64,000 nt of DNA from an uncultured Bacilli bacterium (GCA_934098505.1 CAKOOR010000006.1:1-64000), one strand, 5' to 3'. Shown: positions 1-8,618, counted from the stretch's first letter. Notes: generated from the letters alone by a model not told the origin. Made by a program: numbers and translations.

Positions 1-75
1 CTTACATTGTATCATAGGTAATTCTATGTGTCTTTTTTATGTCCCAATCGGACACTTAACTTTTCAATTTATACT

Positions 76-420
76 CTAAACAAGTTCTAATTTTACAGTT
101 AGAGCATCGTCTCCAACTCTTTCTTTTAATTTAATAATTCTAGTATATCCACCGTTACGATCTTTATATTTAGGTGCTAGTTCATTAAATACTTTACTAA
201 CTACATCTTTATCATTATGTAAGAAAGCAAGTGCTTTTCTTCTAGCAACTAGAGAACCATCTTTACCATAAGTAATCATACGATCAACAAATTTTCTGGC
301 TTCTTTAGCTCTTGCTTCAGTTGTTACAACATAACCATTGTTAATAACATCTTTAGTAAGACCTGCAAGAATGCTTCTACGAATACGAGATTCTCTATTT
401 AATTTTCTGTACTTTGTCAT
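76..420 (-). CDS. rplQ: 50S ribosomal protein L17
   Basis: L17 of the large subunit, 114 aa, close to the usual bacterial length. The N-terminal stretch with RESRIRRSILAGLTKDVI and the C-terminal GGYTRIIKL segment are typical of the family. It is the last gene of the alpha part of the ribosomal operon, 15 bases after rpoA, with an AGGAGG-type ribosome site before the ATG. It ends in TAG. A short TGTCC/GGACA inverted repeat lies beyond the stop (about 43-57) but has no clear T-run, so the operon end is not certain. Confidence 0.97.
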   Translation of the reverse strand: MTKYRKLNRESRIRRSILAGLTKDVINNGYVVTTEARAKEARKFVDRMITYGKDGSLVARRKALAFLHNDKDVVSKVFNELAPKYKDRNGGYTRIIKLKERVGDDALTVKLELV

Positions 421-435
421 ATTACCTCCTAATAA

Positions 436-1392
436 TTAGTCTTTAAAATTTAGACCCATTTCTTTAACTTTATCAATTACTTCTTTTAAAGATTTTTTAC
501 CTAAGTTTCTAATCTTTGTAACTTCAACTTCTTTTTTGTTAATTAAATCTTGAACAGTATTTACGCCCGCTCTCTTCAAGCAGTTATAAGCACGAACAGA
601 GAATTCAATTTCTTCAATAGGAGTTTCTAAAGTCTTAGTAATTGTATCTACTTTCTTTTCTGCCATAATTCCACCAACATCAGCAATATTATTTAAATCA
701 GCAATAATATTAAAATGTTCGATTAAAATCTTAGCAGATAAAGCCATTGCTTCTTCGGGAGTTATTGAGCCATTTGTATAAACATTCATAATTAGTTTAT
801 CAAAATTTTCATTTTGACCTACACGAGTTGGTTCTACTTCGTAACTAACTCTTTCAATAGGTGAATATAAACTATCAATAGCAATAACTCCTAATTTTTT
901 TTCTCCAAGTAATTTCTCATTTGCTTTTGCATCAACATATCCACGACCAGTATCAATAGTCATTTCCATATCAATTTTGCCACCCTTAACTAAATTACAA
1001 ATAACTAAGTCAGGATTTACAACTTCAATTTCGGCATCGCAAGCAATCATACCAGCAGTTACTTTTCCTTCAGTATTTGCTGTTAAGTGAAGAACCTTAT
1101 TTGCTAAACTCTCTTTACTAGCATGATTAATTAATACTACACTCTTTAAATTTAGAATAATTGTTGTAACGTCTTCAACTACGCCATCAATCTTTTGGAA
1201 CTCATGCATTACTCCATCAATTTTAACAGAAGTAATTGCACATCCAGGTAAACTTGATAACATAACTCTTCTTAGGGCATTACCAATAGTAGTACCAAAT
1301 CCTCTTTCTAGTGGATCAAGTTCAAATCTTCCATAGTGACTATTTTCAACATATTCTGCAATTTTATAATCAGGTTTTTCAAATTTTATCAT
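436..1392 (-). CDS. rpoA: DNA-directed RNA polymerase alpha subunit
   Basis: Alpha subunit, 318 aa from the chosen start. The N-terminal domain (about 1-230) dimerises and nucleates core polymerase assembly; the C-terminal domain (about 255-318, VRAYNCLKRAGVNTVQDL and the RNLGKKSLKEV helix-hairpin region) contacts UP elements and activators. The open frame continues 26 codons upstream, but those residues are not conserved and overlap rpsK. The ATG giving MIKFEKPDYK is preceded by AAAGGAAAC at a normal distance, so 1392 is taken as the start. It lies between rpsK and rplQ as in other Bacilli. Confidence 0.97.
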   Translation of the reverse strand: MIKFEKPDYKIAEYVENSHYGRFELDPLERGFGTTIGNALRRVMLSSLPGCAITSVKIDGVMHEFQKIDGVVEDVTTIILNLKSVVLINHASKESLANKVLHLTANTEGKVTAGMIACDAEIEVVNPDLVICNLVKGGKIDMEMTIDTGRGYVDAKANEKLLGEKKLGVIAIDSLYSPIERVSYEVEPTRVGQNENFDKLIMNVYTNGSITPEEAMALSAKILIEHFNIIADLNNIADVGGIMAEKKVDTITKTLETPIEEIEFSVRAYNCLKRAGVNTVQDLINKKEVEVTKIRNLGKKSLKEVIDKVKEMGLNFKD

Positions 1393-1411
1393 ATAATTAC
1401 AGTTTCCTTTC

Positions 1412-1795
1412 TTAATTTCTTGGACGTTTTGGTGGACGACATCCGTTATGTGGAACTGGTGTAATATCATTAATTGCAGTAATTTCTAATCCAGCAGTTT
1501 GTAGAGAACGAATAGCGTTTTCTCTACCAGCTCCTAAGCCTTTAACAAATACTTCAACTTTTCTAACACCGTTGTCAAAAGCAACTTTAGCAGCAGCCTC
1601 AGCACTCATACCAGCAGCATAAGGAGTTTTCTTCTTTGAACCCTTATAACCAATAGTACCAGCAGAAGCCCAACTAATTACATTACCATTTACATCAGTA
1701 ATTGATACAACAGTATTATTATAAGTTGCATGAATATGTGCTTGTGCCTCAGGAATATTCTTCTTTACTTTTCTTTTTCTTCTATTATAAGCCAT
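1412..1795 (-). CDS. rpsK: 30S ribosomal protein S11
   Basis: S11 of the small-subunit platform, 127 aa. Family hallmarks are HIHATYNNTVVSITD near the N terminus, the GYKGSKKKTPYAA core and the basic C-terminal tail NGCRPPKRPRN. It lies 13 bases after rpsM and 19 bases before the rpoA start, so it is cotranscribed. Length and sequence are ordinary. Confidence 0.97.
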   Translation of the reverse strand: MAYNRRKRKVKKNIPEAQAHIHATYNNTVVSITDVNGNVISWASAGTIGYKGSKKKTPYAAGMSAEAAAKVAFDNGVRKVEVFVKGLGAGRENAIRSLQTAGLEITAINDITPVPHNGCRPPKRPRN

Positions 1796-1808
1796 GATTG
1801 TTTACCTC

Positions 1809-2183
1809 CTACTTACTTATTTTTTTCTTATTTGCAACAGTCTTACCCTTACCTTTTCTTGTACGAGCATTTCTACTAGTTCTTTGACCATGAACTGGCA
1901 AACCTTTTTTATGTCTTGTACCTTGGTAAGAATTAATCTCCATCTTGTTTTTAATGTTCATTTGAACTTCACGACGAAGATCACCTTCAACTACATATTT
2001 TTCAACTTGTGCTCTAATTGCAGCAACTTCAGCTTCAGTTAAATCTTTACCTTTTTTAGTTCTATCAACTTTTGCATCATCGCAAATAGTGTTTGCAAGA
2101 TTTCTACCAATACCATAAATTGCAGTTAAGCCAATACAAATATGTTTTTCGTTAGGAATTTCAATATTTTTAATACGTGCCAT
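1809..2183 (-). CDS. rpsM: 30S ribosomal protein S13
   Basis: S13 of the small-subunit head, 124 aa, which contacts the P-site tRNA and the large subunit. The N terminus MARIKNIEIPNEKH and the RGTRHKKGLPVHGQRTSRNARTRKG-type C-terminal block (visible in shorter pieces) are characteristic. It follows rpmJ and precedes rpsK as in all Bacilli. Confidence 0.97.
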   Translation of the reverse strand: MARIKNIEIPNEKHICIGLTAIYGIGRNLANTICDDAKVDRTKKGKDLTEAEVAAIRAQVEKYVVEGDLRREVQMNIKNKMEINSYQGTRHKKGLPVHGQRTSRNARTRKGKGKTVANKKKISK

Positions 2184-2195
2184 AATTACCTCCTA

Positions 2196-2309
2196 TTAGC
2201 CTTGTACTTGTTTGTGTTTTGGATTTTCACAAATAACCATTACTTTACCTTTTCTTTTGATAATTTTACATTTTGCACAAATTTTCTTTACAGATGGTCT
2301 AACTTTCAT
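2196..2309 (-). CDS. rpmJ: 50S ribosomal protein L36, zinc-binding form
   Basis: A 37-aa protein found by reading the gap between rpsM and infA. It begins MKVRPSVKKICAKCKIIKRK and ends HKQVQG. Cys11, Cys14, Cys27 and His32 form the CCCH zinc site of the C+ form of L36. It is 12 bases upstream of rpsM and follows infA, the canonical infA-rpmJ-rpsM order, and has an AGGAATTATT-type ribosome site. Retaining the zinc form suggests zinc is not scarce in its niche (inference). Confidence 0.96.
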   Translation of the reverse strand: MKVRPSVKKICAKCKIIKRKGKVMVICENPKHKQVQG

Positions 2310-2322
2310 AATAATTCCTCCA

Positions 2323-2544
2323 TTATCTCTTATTCCATACAATGCGCCCACGTGTTAAATCATAAGGCGATAATTCTATTGTAACTGTATCACCTGGTAA
2401 GATACGAATCATATTAACGCGCATTTTACCAGAAACGTAAGCTTTAACAGTCTTTTGAAATTTAGGTAAGTTTACTAGGTATTCGCCACCTTTTAAAACT
2501 TCCGTTACTTTTCCTTCAACTTCTATTTTATCTTCTTTAGCCAT
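2323..2544 (-). CDS. infA: translation initiation factor IF-1
   Basis: IF-1, 73 aa, an OB-fold (S1-type) protein that binds the A site of the 30S subunit during initiation. The conserved C-terminal half RILPGDTVTIELSPYDLTRGRI is intact. The middle loop (YLVNLPKFQKTVKAYVSGKMRV) departs from the usual FxVELENG version and is one residue longer than typical, a mild divergence. It follows map by one base and precedes rpmJ. Confidence 0.96.
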   Translation of the reverse strand: MAKEDKIEVEGKVTEVLKGGEYLVNLPKFQKTVKAYVSGKMRVNMIRILPGDTVTIELSPYDLTRGRIVWNKR

Positions 2545-2545
2545 T

Positions 2546-3292
2546 TTATTCTCCTGTTAATATTTCGTAACCATCTTTAGTTACTAATACGGTATGTTCA
2601 AAATGAGCAGATGGACTTCCATCATCAGTACAAATAGTCCAGTCATCATCTAACATATAGACATATCTTTCTCCCAAGTTTAACATTGGTTCGATAGCAA
2701 TAGTCATGCCAGCCTTTAAAACCATTCCCGTATCTTTTTTTCCATAATTTAATACATCAGGATCCTCGTGAAGTTCTGTACCAATACCATGTCCACATAA
2801 TTCCCTAACAACACTTAAATTATGTTCCTTAGCATATGTTTCAATAGCATTACTAACATTACCTAAACGACATCCTTCTTTAACTTCTTTAATACCTGCA
2901 TATAAAGCCTTCTTAGTATGTTCAAGTAAATATGCCTTTTCCTTACTAATTTCGCCTACAGGATAAGTAGCAGCAGAATCTGAATGATATCCTTTATAAA
3001 TCATTGAAATATCAAGCTTTACAATATCACCATTCTTAAGCTTTCTTTTACCTGGAATTCCATGCACAACTTCATCATTAATAGAAATGCATAAATAACC
3101 AGGATATCCTTCATAACCAATAGTTGATGATACACAATCATTGGCTTCCATAAAATCCTTAGCTATTTTTTCTAATTCTCCCGTTGTAATTCCCGGTTTA
3201 ATATTCTTTTCTAGAAGTTTGTGGCATAAATAGTTAATATGTCCAGAGTGTTTCATTAATTCAATTTCTTTTTCACTTTTAATACTAACCAT
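2546..3292 (-). CDS. map: methionine aminopeptidase, type I
   Basis: Removes the N-terminal methionine of nascent proteins, 248 aa. It has the pita-bread fold metal ligands: the HG in VVHGIPG, the two aspartates in KLDISMIYKGYHSDSA, CGHGIG, IEPM and the late glutamate in HFEHTVLVT. It is a short type I enzyme without an N-terminal extension. Its GGAGG ribosome site lies inside the last codons of adk, whose stop directly abuts the start, so the two are translationally linked. Confidence 0.96.
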   Translation of the reverse strand: MVSIKSEKEIELMKHSGHINYLCHKLLEKNIKPGITTGELEKIAKDFMEANDCVSSTIGYEGYPGYLCISINDEVVHGIPGKRKLKNGDIVKLDISMIYKGYHSDSAATYPVGEISKEKAYLLEHTKKALYAGIKEVKEGCRLGNVSNAIETYAKEHNLSVVRELCGHGIGTELHEDPDVLNYGKKDTGMVLKAGMTIAIEPMLNLGERYVYMLDDDWTICTDDGSPSAHFEHTVLVTKDGYEILTGE

Positions 3293-3946
3293 TTATACCT
3301 CCAAATATTTTTCTATATTTTCTAACATTTCTTGTGGATTATCATTTACTTCTATATTTTCCAATTTACCAATTTTTTTAAAATAATCTAAAACTGGTTT
3401 TGTATCTTCAATATAAGTTTGATATCTAACTTTAAAAGTTTCTTCCGTATCATCGGCTCTAACTTCTAATTTACTTCCACAAAAATCGCATACTCCATCA
3501 ACTTTAGGTCTAGTAGCCTCTTTAAATTTATTAAAGCTACTCTTGCAATTACTGCAAATCATTCTTCCTAAAGTACGATGCATCGCCTCTTCATAATCGA
3601 CATCAAGATAGATAACTACATAATCGTTAATATTAAGTTCATTAAACAATTTAATTAAAGAATCAACTTGTTTAATATTTCTAGGATAACCATCAAGAAT
3701 AAATCCTTTTTTAGCATCATCTTGTTTAATTCGATTTTCTAATAATTCTAAAACAATTTCATCGGGCACTAACTTGCCAGAAGACAACATTCCAGCAAGC
3801 ATTTTCCCAAATTCATCATTCTTAGATTTTGCATCTCTTAGTAAATCACCTGTAGAAATATGAACATAATTATATTTATTTTTTAATAATGTACTCATAG
3901 TTCCTTTACCAGCAGCGGGAGGAGCAATAAAAATAATGTTTTTCAT
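3293..3946 (-). CDS. adk: adenylate kinase, zinc-lid form, altered P-loop
   Basis: Catalyses ATP + AMP to 2 ADP; 217 aa. The LID contains four cysteines (131, 134, 153, 156), the structural zinc site common in Gram-positive enzymes. GFILDGYPRN and DLLRDA are the usual NMP-binding and core motifs. The phosphate loop reads APPAAGKGT rather than the usual G-[AP]-P-G-A-G-K-G-T, so the first glycine of Walker A is alanine. It overlaps the secY stop by one base (TAATG) and abuts map, as in the standard spc operon. Confidence 0.96.
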   Translation of the reverse strand: MKNIIFIAPPAAGKGTMSTLLKNKYNYVHISTGDLLRDAKSKNDEFGKMLAGMLSSGKLVPDEIVLELLENRIKQDDAKKGFILDGYPRNIKQVDSLIKLFNELNINDYVVIYLDVDYEEAMHRTLGRMICSNCKSSFNKFKEATRPKVDGVCDFCGSKLEVRADDTEETFKVRYQTYIEDTKPVLDYFKKIGKLENIEVNDNPQEMLENIEKYLEV

Positions 3947-5211
3947 TATCTACGATGCCTTCTTCCCTCACGGTAACTACGACTTACTAATGAACTTTCT
4001 AGTTGTTTATAAGTTTCAATAGCAACACCAACGACAATTAAAAGTCCAGTACCACCAATTGTTACACTACTAGGTAAACCTGAAAATTTAGAAAAAATTA
4101 TAGGTAACCCAGCAATAATTACTAGAAAGATTGATCCTACGATTGTAAGTCTTCCAATAACATTGGAAATATAATCAGTAGTATCAGCTCCCGGTCTAAC
4201 TCCCGGAATATAACCACCATTTTTATTTAAGTTTTTACTCATTTCTTCGGGATTCATTTCCATAAAAGTATAGAAGTATCCAAAGAATAAGATAAGCACA
4301 ACATATAATAGAAAACCAGTAGGACTCGTATAAACAATATAATTGTTAACAAAATTCATTGCACTTTCATTACCAATCAAATTAACAATTGTAGTTGGTA
4401 TGGTAATAAGAGTTGATGCAAAGATTACTGGCATTACTCCAGCCGCATTCAACTTAATAGGTAAATATGATGTTTGGGCACCATAAGCACTATTGGTACG
4501 ATTAGAATACTGAATAGGTACTCTTCTCTCTGCAAGTTGAATAAATACAACGCCTAGAATTATTAAAATATAAACTATTACAAATAAAGCAAATAATAAA
4601 CTGCCAACAACAGTAGAATAACTACCAGATGTAACTAAGCTTTGGAAAGCTGTTACAAACATTGAAGGCATACTTTGAATGATACCAGCCATGATTAATA
4701 AGGAAGTACCATTACCAATACCTTTAGTAGTTACTTGATCACCTAACCAAAGTAGGAAACAAGTACCTGCTGTCATAACAACAGTAGTCTTTAAAATATC
4801 AAGACTTGACATTCCTTTCATGTATACAATAGTTAAAATATAACCTTGAATAAATGCAAAAATAATACCTAAATATCTTGTAATTCTATTGATTTTCTGT
4901 CTACCAGTATACCCTTCTTCTTTTAATTCTTTAAAATAAGGAATTATATCCATTTGTAATAATTGAGTAATAATAGATGCTGTGATGTATGGTGAAACAC
5001 CAAGAGCAAATATTGAAAAACTTCTAAGACCACCACCGGACATCAAGTTAAATATTTCTAAGAAACCAAGTTCTTGATATAAAGCTGATGCCCAAGGGAT
5101 AGTAATAGTTGTACCTAGGCAAAATAAGCCTAAGCACATAAGAGTAAAATATATTCTTTTTCTTAAATCTTTATTAGAAGGACTAAATAGTTGCTTCAAA
5201 CCAGCAAACAT
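3946..5211 (-). CDS. secY: preprotein translocase subunit SecY
   Basis: Central channel subunit of the Sec translocon, 421 aa with ten predicted membrane segments. Family motifs include GVSPYITASIITQLLQ in the TM2 region, the long loops with GIGNGTSL and the conserved cytoplasmic RRVPIQYS and GxRPGxxT (GVRPGADTTDYI) segments. The C-terminal tail is arginine-rich (REGRRHRR). It follows rplO by one base and overlaps adk by one base. Confidence 0.97.
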   Translation of the reverse strand: MFAGLKQLFSPSNKDLRKRIYFTLMCLGLFCLGTTITIPWASALYQELGFLEIFNLMSGGGLRSFSIFALGVSPYITASIITQLLQMDIIPYFKELKEEGYTGRQKINRITRYLGIIFAFIQGYILTIVYMKGMSSLDILKTTVVMTAGTCFLLWLGDQVTTKGIGNGTSLLIMAGIIQSMPSMFVTAFQSLVTSGSYSTVVGSLLFALFVIVYILIILGVVFIQLAERRVPIQYSNRTNSAYGAQTSYLPIKLNAAGVMPVIFASTLITIPTTIVNLIGNESAMNFVNNYIVYTSPTGFLLYVVLILFFGYFYTFMEMNPEEMSKNLNKNGGYIPGVRPGADTTDYISNVIGRLTIVGSIFLVIIAGLPIIFSKFSGLPSSVTIGGTGLLIVVGVAIETYKQLESSLVSRSYREGRRHRR

Positions 5212-5212
5212 A

Positions 5213-5656
5213 TTAGATCACCTCAGTCTTGCCACCTGCTGCTTCAATCTTAGATACAGCAACGCTTGAGAATCTATTAGCTTTAACTGTTAATTTCTTT
5301 TCAAGAGTACCATTTGCTAAAACTTTAACACCAGATAATTGATTTTTTAATATACCTTTCTCTTTTAATATTTCAGGAGTAACTACATCTCCATCTTTAA
5401 AATATTTATTTAAGTCATCTAAGTTAATAGTAGCATATCTAGTTGTAAATTTAGCATTACTAAATCCACGTTTAGGTAATCTTCTATATAATGGTGTTTG
5501 ACCACCTTGGAACCATGGAGCAATTGATGCACCACTACGAGATTTTTGTCCCTTTTCTCCACGTGTAGATGTTTTACCCATTCCAGAACCAGGACCACGT
5601 CCTACTCTTTTTCTAGATTTTGCTTCAGGTAGAGCATTTAATTCATGTAATTTCAT
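5213..5656 (-). CDS. rplO: 50S ribosomal protein L15
   Basis: L15 of the large subunit, 147 aa. The glycine- and basic-rich N-terminal arm (KRVGRGPGSGMGKTSTRGEKGQ pattern) and the FxGGQTPLYRRLPKRGF core identify it. It starts only one base after the rpsE stop. In most bacteria rpmD (L30) lies between these two genes; here there is no room for it. Confidence 0.97.
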   Translation of the reverse strand: MKLHELNALPEAKSRKRVGRGPGSGMGKTSTRGEKGQKSRSGASIAPWFQGGQTPLYRRLPKRGFSNAKFTTRYATINLDDLNKYFKDGDVVTPEILKEKGILKNQLSGVKVLANGTLEKKLTVKANRFSSVAVSKIEAAGGKTEVI

Positions 5657-5657
5657 A

Positions 5658-6161
5658 TTATAATTCCTCTACTTTCTTTCCTCTTAATTCAGCAACATGT
5701 TCTTTAGTTCTTTGTGCCTTTAATGCTTCTAAAGTTGCTTTAGCAACATTAACTTTTGTATTAGAACCTAATGATTTAGATACAACATCTTTAACACCAG
5801 CAAGTTCTAAAATAGCACGAGCAGCACCACCGGCAACTAAACCAGTACCTTCTTTAGCAGGTTTTAATAAAACTTCAGCACGACCAACCTTAGCAGTAGC
5901 CTCATGAGGAATAGTTCTATTATCAACTAAAGATACTTTTACAACATTCTTATTAGCAGCTTGAAGTGCCTTTTTAATAGCTTCAGGAACTTCATTAGAC
6001 TTACCACTACCAAGACCAACTAGACCTTTTCTGTTTCCAACTACTACTGTAGCTAAAAATCTAAAATGTCTACCACCCTTAGTAACTTTAGTAACACGTC
6101 CAATTGATATAACTTGATCTTCAAGCATACTTTTTTTAGATTCAGTTTCTTTTTTTGGCAT
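5658..6161 (-). CDS. rpsE: 30S ribosomal protein S5
   Basis: S5, 167 aa, involved in decoding accuracy and mRNA helicase activity at the entry tunnel. The double-stranded RNA-binding-like N domain (VTKGGRHFRFLATVVVGN) and the C domain (GTGLVAGGAARAILELAGVKDV) are intact. It sits between rplR and rplO; rpmD, its usual downstream neighbour, is missing. Confidence 0.97.
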   Translation of the reverse strand: MPKKETESKKSMLEDQVISIGRVTKVTKGGRHFRFLATVVVGNRKGLVGLGSGKSNEVPEAIKKALQAANKNVVKVSLVDNRTIPHEATAKVGRAEVLLKPAKEGTGLVAGGAARAILELAGVKDVVSKSLGSNTKVNVAKATLEALKAQRTKEHVAELRGKKVEEL

Positions 6162-6173
6162 ATTATCCTCCTC

Positions 6174-6530
6174 TTAGAATTCTAGTCCGTTTTCACGTGC
6201 TGCTTCTGCTAATGCTTCAACACGTCCGTGATAAAGGTATCCACCTCTATCGAAAACAACTTTTGTAATATTTTTCTTTTTTGCTTTTTCTGCAATATCT
6301 TTACCTACAAGTTTTGCACCTTCGATATTGCCACCGTTGTTTAATTTTAGTTCAACAGATGATGAGCTAACTAAGGTAATTTGTTTTTCATCATCTATAA
6401 TTTGAGCAAAAATGTTACTATTAGATCTAAATACATTTAATCTTGGACATTCACTAGTACCGCTAATTTTATTACGAACTCTTGTATGTCTAATTTTACG
6501 CATAACATTGTTTGATTCTTTTCTTATCAT
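6174..6530 (-). CDS. rplR: 50S ribosomal protein L18
   Basis: L18, 118 aa, a 5S rRNA-binding protein. The basic start RKIRHTRVRNKISGTSECPRLNVFRSN and the C-terminal FDRGGYLYHGRVEALAEAARENGLEF are diagnostic. An AAGGAGAG site precedes the ATG. It lies 17 bases downstream of rplF and 12 bases upstream of rpsE. Confidence 0.97.
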   Translation of the reverse strand: MIRKESNNVMRKIRHTRVRNKISGTSECPRLNVFRSNSNIFAQIIDDEKQITLVSSSSVELKLNNGGNIEGAKLVGKDIAEKAKKKNITKVVFDRGGYLYHGRVEALAEAARENGLEF

Positions 6531-6547
6531 AACTATCTCTCCTTACC

Positions 6548-7087
6548 TTATTTAGCAGCTTTTTTACCTTCTTTGCGTCTAACAACTTCGCCCTTATAAC
6601 GAATACCTTTACCTTTATATGGTTCTGGTTCTCTGATTGAACGAATTTCAGCAGCAAATTGGTTTAGCTTTTCTTTATTAATACCAGAAATTGTAATTTC
6701 GGTATTGCTTTCTTGTTTTACTTCTAAGTATTCTGGAACCATTACTTCAACAGGATGAGAAAAACCTGCAGTAATACCAATTTTCTTTCCAGAAACATTG
6801 AATCTATAACCAACACCTACAGCTTCAAGTCCTACTGTATAACCATCAGTTACACCTTTAATCATATTATTAATTAAAGCATTAGTAGTACCATGAAGTT
6901 GTTTTGTTGTTTTTTCATCATTTGGTCTAGTAGTTAATACTTTACCATCACTAACTTCTACTTTAATTAAATTACTAACAACAATTGATAATTCGCCTTT
7001 AGGTCCTTTAACTGATACATTATTACCATTAACTGTAACAGTAACACCCTCAGGAATAACTAAATGTCTATTTCCAATTCTACTCAT
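6548..7087 (-). CDS. rplF: 50S ribosomal protein L6
   Basis: L6, 179 aa, near the GTPase-associated centre. It has the expected duplicated fold and the C-terminal signature REPEPYKGKGIRYKGEVVRRKEGK. It lies between rpsH and rplR with short spacers, in the conserved spc order. Confidence 0.97.
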   Translation of the reverse strand: MSRIGNRHLVIPEGVTVTVNGNNVSVKGPKGELSIVVSNLIKVEVSDGKVLTTRPNDEKTTKQLHGTTNALINNMIKGVTDGYTVGLEAVGVGYRFNVSGKKIGITAGFSHPVEVMVPEYLEVKQESNTEITISGINKEKLNQFAAEIRSIREPEPYKGKGIRYKGEVVRRKEGKKAAK

Positions 7088-7102
7088 AACTTAAGTTTTT
7101 CC

Positions 7103-7498
7103 TTACCAAATATAGGCAAGTACTTCTCCTCCTAAATTATTTTCTCTAGCTTCTTTATCAGTCATTAATCCTTTTGAAGTAGAAATAATTGCAATTCCAA
7201 GTCCGTTTAAAACACGAGGAATTTCATTAGCCTTAGCATAAACACGTAAACCAGATTTAGAAACTCTCTTTAACCCAGTAATTACACGTTCTTTCTTTTC
7301 GCCATATTTTAAAGTAATAGTTAACTTATCACCAGTTATATTCTTTTCATAATTATAATCAGTAATAAAACCTTCCTTCTTTAGAATTTCAGCAATTCCT
7401 AAAGTCATCTTAGTTCCATTAACTACTACTGTTTGATAACGCATTTGTAATGCATTACGCATTCTTGTTAGCATATCTGCTATATTATCTTGTACCAT
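7103..7498 (-). CDS. rpsH: 30S ribosomal protein S8
   Basis: S8, 131 aa, a primary 16S rRNA-binding protein and in some bacteria the repressor of the spc operon. The N terminus DNIADMLTRMRNA and the C-terminal GIAIISTSKGLMTDKEARENNLGGEVLAYIW are typical. It follows rpsN by 17 bases and precedes rplF. Confidence 0.97.
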   Translation of the reverse strand: MVQDNIADMLTRMRNALQMRYQTVVVNGTKMTLGIAEILKKEGFITDYNYEKNITGDKLTITLKYGEKKERVITGLKRVSKSGLRVYAKANEIPRVLNGLGIAIISTSKGLMTDKEARENNLGGEVLAYIW

Positions 7499-7515
7499 CT
7501 AAAATTCCTCCTTTC

Positions 7516-7701
7516 CTACCAACTTGATTTTCTTACACCAGGAATTTGTCCTTTATTTGCAAGTTCTCTAAAGCAAATACGACATAATCCATATTTCTTT
7601 AAAACACCATGAGGACGTCCACATCTTTCGCAACGTGTATATGCACGAGTACTAAACTTTGGTGTTCTTTGTTGTTTAACAACCATACTTGTTTTTGCCA
7701 T
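7516..7701 (-). CDS. rpsN: 30S ribosomal protein S14, zinc-binding type Z
   Basis: A short, 61-aa S14 of the type Z (C+) class. Cys24, Cys27, Cys40 and Cys43 (CERCGRP...CRICF) form the zinc site. It lies between rplE and rpsH as in other Firmicutes. With zinc-form L36 and S18 in the same window, this strain carries the zinc-requiring versions of several ribosomal proteins. Confidence 0.97.
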   Translation of the reverse strand: MAKTSMVVKQQRTPKFSTRAYTRCERCGRPHGVLKKYGLCRICFRELANKGQIPGVRKSSW

Positions 7702-7722
7702 AAATATTTTCCTCCTCTAGCA

Positions 7723-8262
7723 TTACTTTCTAAATGGAAGACCAAATGCATTTAATAAATGCAATGCTTCTTCATTTGTTTTTGCAGTAGTAACAAATAC
7801 AATATCCATACCAGTTACTTTAACTACTTCATCATAATTGATTTCAGGGAAAATTAATTGTTCTTTAATACCTAAAGTATAATTTCCTCTACCATCAAAT
7901 GCCGTTTTAGAAATACCTCTAAAATCTCTTACACGAGGAAGTGCTAACTTTATAAGTTTATCCATAAAGTTATACATATTTTCTCCTCTTAATGTAACTT
8001 TGCAACCTATTGGTTGGCCTTCTCTTAACTTAAAGCCAGCAATAGATTTACGAGCCTTAGTAACAACAGGTTTTTGACCAGTAATTGCTTCTAAGTCTTT
8101 TACAGCTGCTTCAATAAATTTTGTATCATGAGCACCGTCACCAACACCCATATTTACAACGATTTTTTCTAATTTAGGAACTTCCATCTTAGAAGAATAA
8201 TTGTACTCTTTCATTAAAGAAGCAGTTATTTCTTTATTATATAATTCTTTTAAATTACTCAT
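7723..8262 (-). CDS. rplE: 50S ribosomal protein L5
   Basis: L5, 179 aa, a 5S rRNA-binding protein that also contacts the P-site tRNA. KIVVNMGVGD near the N terminus, the AGFKLREGQPIGCKVTLRG block and RDFRGISKTAFDGRGNYTLG are conserved. It lies between rplX and rpsN. Confidence 0.97.
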   Translation of the reverse strand: MSNLKELYNKEITASLMKEYNYSSKMEVPKLEKIVVNMGVGDGAHDTKFIEAAVKDLEAITGQKPVVTKARKSIAGFKLREGQPIGCKVTLRGENMYNFMDKLIKLALPRVRDFRGISKTAFDGRGNYTLGIKEQLIFPEINYDEVVKVTGMDIVFVTTAKTNEEALHLLNAFGLPFRK

Positions 8263-8274
8263 AACTTCTCCTCA

Positions 8275-8607
8275 CTAGCTTTCTTTTGCTTTCTTTGTAG
8301 TTTTTTTAGCAGTAGTTTTCTTTGCAGTCTTTTCTTCTACTTTAGCATCTTCTACTTTAGTTTCTTTCTTCTTAGTAGCAGCCTTTTTAACCTCTACTTT
8401 TTTAACATTAGAAACATGAATAGGTGCTTCCATAGTAACGATAGAACCAGATTCATTAGTATATCTTGGTTTAACATGCTTTTTGATAATATTAATGCCT
8501 TCAACAACTACTTTATTTTCGTTCTTTAAAGTCTTAATAATTTTGCCTTCTTTATTTCTATCTTTTCCGGCTAAAATTTTAACTTGATCTCCAACTTTAA
8601 CTTTCAT
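8275..8607 (-). CDS. rplX: 50S ribosomal protein L24 with low-complexity tail
   Basis: L24, 110 aa, an assembly-initiating protein. The KOW domain is normal for about the first 70 residues (KVGDQVKILAGKDRNKEGKI and EAPIHVSNV). After this, the usual conserved segment (DPKTGEVTRVGYK-like) is replaced by a Lys/Thr/Ala/Glu tail rich in KKTTAKKTTKK-type repeats. The total length is therefore near normal although the C-terminal third is not homologous in appearance. Neighbours rplN and rplE are in the canonical order. Confidence 0.95.
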   Translation of the reverse strand: MKVKVGDQVKILAGKDRNKEGKIIKTLKNENKVVVEGINIIKKHVKPRYTNESGSIVTMEAPIHVSNVKKVEVKKAATKKKETKVEDAKVEEKTAKKTTAKKTTKKAKES

Positions 8608-8618
8608 CTAAAAGCCTC

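Noticed and set aside
43..57. TGTCC/GGACA inverted repeat after rplQ
   Set aside because: The stem is only five pairs and there is no T-run on the minus strand, so it was not called as a terminator.
1794..2384. Plus-strand open frames opposite rpsM, rpmJ and infA
   Set aside because: They are the antisense of conserved ribosomal genes, low in complexity and without ribosome sites.
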